Below, in pieces: positions 59,537-64,000 of a DNA stretch of 64,000 nt. Origin of the DNA: Daucus carota subsp. sativus (lineage: Eukaryota > Streptophyta > Magnoliopsida > Apiales > Apiaceae). The stretch covers positions 3,001,131-3,065,130 of the forward strand of contig NC_030381.2 of assembly GCF_001625215.2 (NCBI RefSeq). The letters run 5' to 3'. The first letter of the stretch is position 1; each line of letters begins with the position of its first letter. Both the position numbers and the translations under genes were made by a program. Below the pieces are notes generated by a model. The model worked only from the letters and a program-made list of their open reading frames with translations, was not told the origin of the DNA and ran no database searches.

Positions 59537-61929
59537 GAGGAATTGATATTACATTTTCCCTTTACCAAAGCAAATAACTGAGCCAGGAAGTCGCATAAGG
59601 AAAGCAGAAAAGATATCACCGAATCTTTTCTAGTTAAGGTACATATTCTGTAGATTTCTTTTACTTCATGAAATACAAAGCTTCCATATCAGATGTATAT
59701 TTCCATGTATACTTCATTCATTCATGGACCCCACACACCCTTATTTTATTAATTCTCTTCTATTTCTCCCCGAATTTGACAAAAAGGAATTAAGGTTAGA
59801 GCTCATATCTAAACAAATTGGGGCTTTTGATTAATAAGCTATTAAATTAAATAAACTCGTATTTGGTTTATGGTTGATTGAAAAAGGGGGTAGGAGGGGT
59901 GCTGGAGAACATTGATGGAGACGGCGAGACTCACCGCCATCGACGGTGACGGGGTGAGTTGAATAAAAGGGGACGAAGCGGGGTGAGTATATGGGTGTGT
60001 GTGATGATGATTGTGGGTGGGTTGAGGAGTGAAACACCGCAGCCGCGGTGGTGGTGGTCAGAGGGCTGCTGGGTAGAGAGAGAGAGAAGTGAAAAGGGAA
60101 GGGGACGGCGGCGATGGGTCGCCGGAGCCGTGCTCCGACCGTTTAAAAAGCAGGTGCGGGAGATGAGTGAGGAAGTGGAGATGGTAGGAGGGCAGTTTGG
60201 TCATTTAATAATTGAGAATTTTAATAAATAATAAAAAGAGGATTGAGATTGTTGGATATTAAAGGTAAAATAAATAAGAACTCAAGATTTAAAATAAAGA
60301 AGTTGGATTTAATAAAGATAATTTGAGGATTAAGTTGGTAATCAATAACGGTTTAAGTGGAGCAATGTAGTAAGTGGATTTTAAGTCCTAAACGTGAATA
60401 ATCTGTAAGTAGAAGGCATATAATATCAAGTTGATTTATTTTTTCTAACAGTGGTGGAACAATTAAATGATCTAGTAACAAATAACTAAGAAGTGATGAT
60501 TAAGTTGTAAAGAAATATTAGATTAATCGATAGATAAAAGGGTGTTGGATATTGGATAAGAAAAAGAAAAAAAAAACGAAATACATTCTCAAATTCATGT
60601 TTTACTATTAGAAATAATTAATAGTTAATTATTACGAGATTCTTAATTCGAGAATACTAAGCTATTCTTGTTGGTATGATTTAGAATTTAAACATTTGAA
60701 AAAGGAGGAGCCAGTTGTATATTAAATTTTGGAAATATTGTCAGCTAAGGACATCAGGCAAGTTCACTATCCCTCACTTGACGTGAATTTTTCGTGTCTG
60801 TTTGATAATTGTGTGAAAAGTGTTGATTGTGAAGATATTACATTTCGTACCAATGTGAATCGAGAAAAAAATATATCTCCATTTCATTTTGAAGGCTTTA
60901 AATATATTGTTCATATATTATTTTCTATAATTCGAGCCCTCCCATTGTACGGGAATGGGCTGATCCTAATAACGATAATATTTTGAATCTTCAAAACTTG
61001 AGGTGAATACATTGCAACGATGATCTCACCACAATCAACTTACTCCCTTTTTGGAGATCATCTTATTCTTTGGAAATCTAGTTCTTTTAATTATCCTTCA
61101 CATCTACCTTCGGGTAATCTTTGTTGAAAGGGTGCATTGTTCGCACTTCTTTGGTAGAGATGAGTAGTGATGATTGGTGTTTGTTTGGGAGAATTTTCGT
61201 GTATTCGGAGGAATCTGTTCAAGCTGGTCAACACGAATTTATTAAATTCGTGGTAGAGTTGAAATTTACTATCTGGTAAGACAGATAGTAGGGTTCCAGT
61301 GTTAAACCCTGATGCTAGCAAAGAGAGTGTTGGTGTGTCTTCAGTGGTTACGATCAGACCACTAGGACTACACAGGAGAACGGTATTCACGAAATGGTGC
61401 TGATCGAGCCATGTAGTGTTACCGAGAGGTGGAAGACCAGCATTTTCTTTACTTGAAATTGTGTTTTCATTTGATGGTAACTGTTTTGTTACTTTGAATT
61501 TATTGCCTTCTATGCTTTATTCGCATATCGTGTAATTGTTGTTTTGCGTTATGTGGACTTGCTGAGCAATTAGTTGCTCATTCTTGCATCTACTTTATTC
61601 CTTTTGAGCAGTAAAGAGTGGGTACGGCACAACTCAAGAGAACTGCCCGGAATGGGTTTTGGCCAGAAAAAGGAGAAGGCACATCACATGAGCTGAAGCT
61701 ATTAGGCAACGCTGTTGGTGGTACCAACTATAGTTATTATAATAGTCTGTAATCGGACTTGCTATAATGTAATAAAGTTAGACTTAGTAGTAGTCTTTTA
61801 GACGATCGACCCTGGACTTGTGGGTCAAGAGTTGCTTTGTATATTATTAATATGTAATGCAAGTGTTGTTTTGAGCCAGATGTTTAGTGATGGACCAGAT
61901 CTGCGGGATGCAGATCTGGGGGCGTCACA

Positions 61930-64000
61930 AGTTTGGTATCAGAGCTGTAGTTATATCCTTAGGATTCGAGAAACCCTAGGAATATAACGAGCGAGAATGA
62001 CACGAAGATTAAGGTAGGTATCCTAGAAGAACCTATCTCCATATGTTAGAGAACATATGTACCAAATAAATTTTTAGAAAAGGGTTAGTACACCCTAAAG
62101 ATATAAACACTTATAGTTACGTGCAATCGTGGTAATAACTATTAGTAATGGTGTTTGTTGTATTATATAGATGTCAGGTTACGACTGATTCCGATCCATT
62201 GATGGAGATTGAGATAATAGATATCGAGTATGAGAATTCTCCTATACAGATATTAGAGCCACTGACACCTGAGATCATTAACTTAGTATCTGAGGAGATC
62301 AAGGATAGAGAATCTTTTGAGTTCACTAAGAGTGCTTGGATGAACATCTTTCTGAGCTAACTTATGTTCCTACTTTGACCACTTCCTTTTCGATTAACAC
62401 TTCTACTATTCCTCCACCTATTTTTGAGAGTGAGGATCCTTCCATTTTAGGTTTGCTTCAACATTTCGAGCCTACACCTCTTTCTTATAGTCCTATTACC
62501 ACACATACTTCTGATTGTTGTCATTTTCGGACTGCTGTGTCATCTCTGATTGGAGATGCTCCTATGCCACCTTTCAGTAGTCACACCCATGTTTATACCA
62601 CACTTAAACCTCGAGTTTGAGTTACACCCCTACTTACTACCATGTCAGAGACTTGTGTACCATTTACTTTCATATCCACTATTTCAGTTTCTGTACCTCA
62701 TACCGCTCTTTGTCAGATTAGTGGATCTTTCTATGCACTAATTTCTGTACCATCAGGTGGCGACTATGTGCCACTTTCTTTGGTCCATCAGTACCAACTG
62801 TTGAGAGAGTCTGCTTTGACTCTAGATTTGGGATTCCAGGATCTTACGATCCTATGTTTATTCTGCGGGTTCAGGATTTCTGACCCGAGTGTTTAGTATG
62901 GAGATTGTGTATAAGATTTCTATTTCTATATTAGAGGGACTTCGTACTGATATTGGTGAGATACCCTCCACCAGCTCATGATATGTAAATGTTAAACTTG
63001 TCACAATGCTGATAAATAGAGCTTTTTCTGAGTTTCAGCATAGGGTCTCACAGATATTTAAATGATAGATTTGCTTTTTGACTTTTGAGAGATAACACAT
63101 ATAGTCGGTGTGTATCTCAGTTTATAGTATATGATGTATCTAGAGGATATAGAGACACTGTATAGTATCGGAATAGAGGATCATGCGCTTCTCTTTATTT
63201 TAGATACAGATGCTACAGTTTCGATCAATAGATCATTCTGGTAGTAGAGACTTATATAAAGTGATCTTTTGTATAGTGATGTTCAGATTAGATTTGATAT
63301 AGATCAGATTTAATTCTAGATCATGACTTGTACCCTAAAAGCTTCGGATATTATGACAACTTTGGGAAGGATGATCAATCTTGTTGTCTGTTTCTTTGTC
63401 TATACCTTCCCTATTCTTCTTGCACTTGTCAACTACTTTTGACCTGTTTCATTCCTGTCAACCTATCTTGCATCTGCTACATCAGTGATCCAATGTGAAA
63501 TTTTAATGTGTGTATTTATTCAACCTTTTAAAGTTGTTTTTTTTTAGGTTTTCAAAAAGAGAAATGTTCAAATTTCTAAAGTTTTAGAGTTTTCAAAAGA
63601 AAAGGTGCAACCTTTAAAGTTCTAAAAGTTTTCAAAAATATGCAAATTTGGTACAACTTGTAATTTCAACCAAAATGTGGAACTTGTTTTCAAAAGTTAT
63701 ATACTGTGTATTTTACAAAATTGCACCTTGTTGTATCTTTGGATAAACCTTGTATTTTGTATAATGGTGAGACCTATTAGACTGTTTTGTCTAATCTTAT
63801 ATATTGAGACGGATTCAAACCAGAATGACAACCCTGTAGATGAATCAATACCAGATGCTCCACCTGGATTTCAACCCAGAACAAATCCTGTTCAATTACT
63901 TGTTGATCTTTTTCAACAACATATATATACCCAAGATTTTGAAAACAATCCTGAGAGAAGTTCTTCGAGTCAACTTATCTAACTTACCTTTCCAATCAAA
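61930..64000 (+). mobile_element. Interior of the LTR retrotransposon, 5' end, truncated by window
   Basis: Follows the 5' LTR and primer binding site. From about 62180 to 62930, fragments of open frame occur on the plus strand in changing frames with many stops (for example DPLMEIEIIDIEYENSP); I recognise no zinc knuckle or protease motif, and this may be decayed gag-region sequence or leader. A last fragment at about 63810-63982 (PDAPPGFQPRTNPVQLLVDL) resembles a gag N-terminal region in style only. The copy looks coding-defective in what can be seen; pol and the 3' LTR would lie right of the window. Confidence 0.6.
61934..61945 (+). other. Primer binding site for initiator tRNA-Met
   Basis: TGGTATCAGAGC is complementary to the 3' end of plant initiator tRNA-Met, the usual primer for reverse transcription in plant LTR retrotransposons. 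It starts four bases after the LTR 3' end. Confidence 0.9.

Larger units (their letters stand above)
58854..61929 (+). mobile_element. 5' long terminal repeat of an LTR retrotransposon
   Basis: Starts TGTAACAACC and ends GGCGTCACA, the inverted TG...CA tips of an LTR, and is followed two bases later by a primer binding site. Length is about 3,076 bp, long but typical of some Ty3/Gypsy chromoviruses such as the Tekay lineage, which often show TGTRAC...GTCACA ends. A TATA box at 59529 would place the transcript start near 59560, so U3 is about 700 bp and R-U5 over 2 kb. A (CA)n(TA)n tract is in U3, and an unusually GC-rich segment at about 59890-60160 in the transcribed part. AATAAA occurs near 61771. 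The left border rests on the tip sequence alone, because the 3' LTR is outside the window. Confidence 0.72.

Noticed and set aside
59831..60231. Open frames in the GC-rich part of the LTR
   Set aside because: No conserved motif; they are explained by few stop codons in GC-rich DNA inside an LTR leader.

Overview
This window is nuclear DNA from a flowering plant. It is AT-rich, its genes are split by many GT-AG introns, and all seven gene products are of clear plant type. Repeat content (Stowaway, Tourist-like and hAT-like MITEs, a Mutator-like foldback element, a long-LTR retrotransposon) and protein similarity suggest a eudicot; I cannot fix the family or species from sequence alone. Exon boundaries below were placed by hand using conserved protein blocks, GT-AG sites and reading-frame closure. 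Every complete gene model closes in frame.

Layout. (1) 267-1101 (+): last three exons of a YUCCA flavin monooxygenase (auxin synthesis), whose 5' part lies left of the window. (2) 1102-4560: repeat-bearing intergenic DNA. (3) 4561-4633 (-): nuclear tRNA-Phe(GAA). (4) 4906-12826 (-): complete 13-exon CNX1, the two-domain molybdenum insertase of Moco synthesis. (5) 12827-19375: divergent intergenic region carrying an inverted duplication of the leader/promoter DNA of the two flanking genes, filled with transposons. (6) 19376-22653 (+): TFIIIC subunit of the tau55/GTF3C6 family. (7) 23505-29910 (+): complete AP-4 adaptor beta subunit, with a large CT/CA microsatellite touching its first splice donor. 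(8) 34326-38677 (+): a PERK-type receptor kinase whose catalytic Asp and glycine loop are lost and whose activation segment holds a 14-residue acidic run, so a probable pseudokinase. (9) 38678-47200: a gene desert of MITEs, including a 1.4 kb nested foldback compound. (10) 47414-50921 (+): TauE/SafE-family membrane transporter. (11) 54299-56758 (+): CCDC25-like NFACT-R protein. (12) 58854 to window end (+): 5' LTR, primer binding site and start of the interior of an LTR retrotransposon.

The genes do not form a pathway; they are independently transcribed housekeeping or signalling genes. The most unusual items are the PERK-like pseudokinase with its acidic activation segment, the inverted leader duplication between CNX1 and the TFIIIC gene (one arm later split by a Tourist MITE, the other arm preserving the empty site), the AP-4 beta splice donor merged into a microsatellite, and the nested MITE foldback that could yield hairpin RNA. 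No homology search, expression data or folding program was available.
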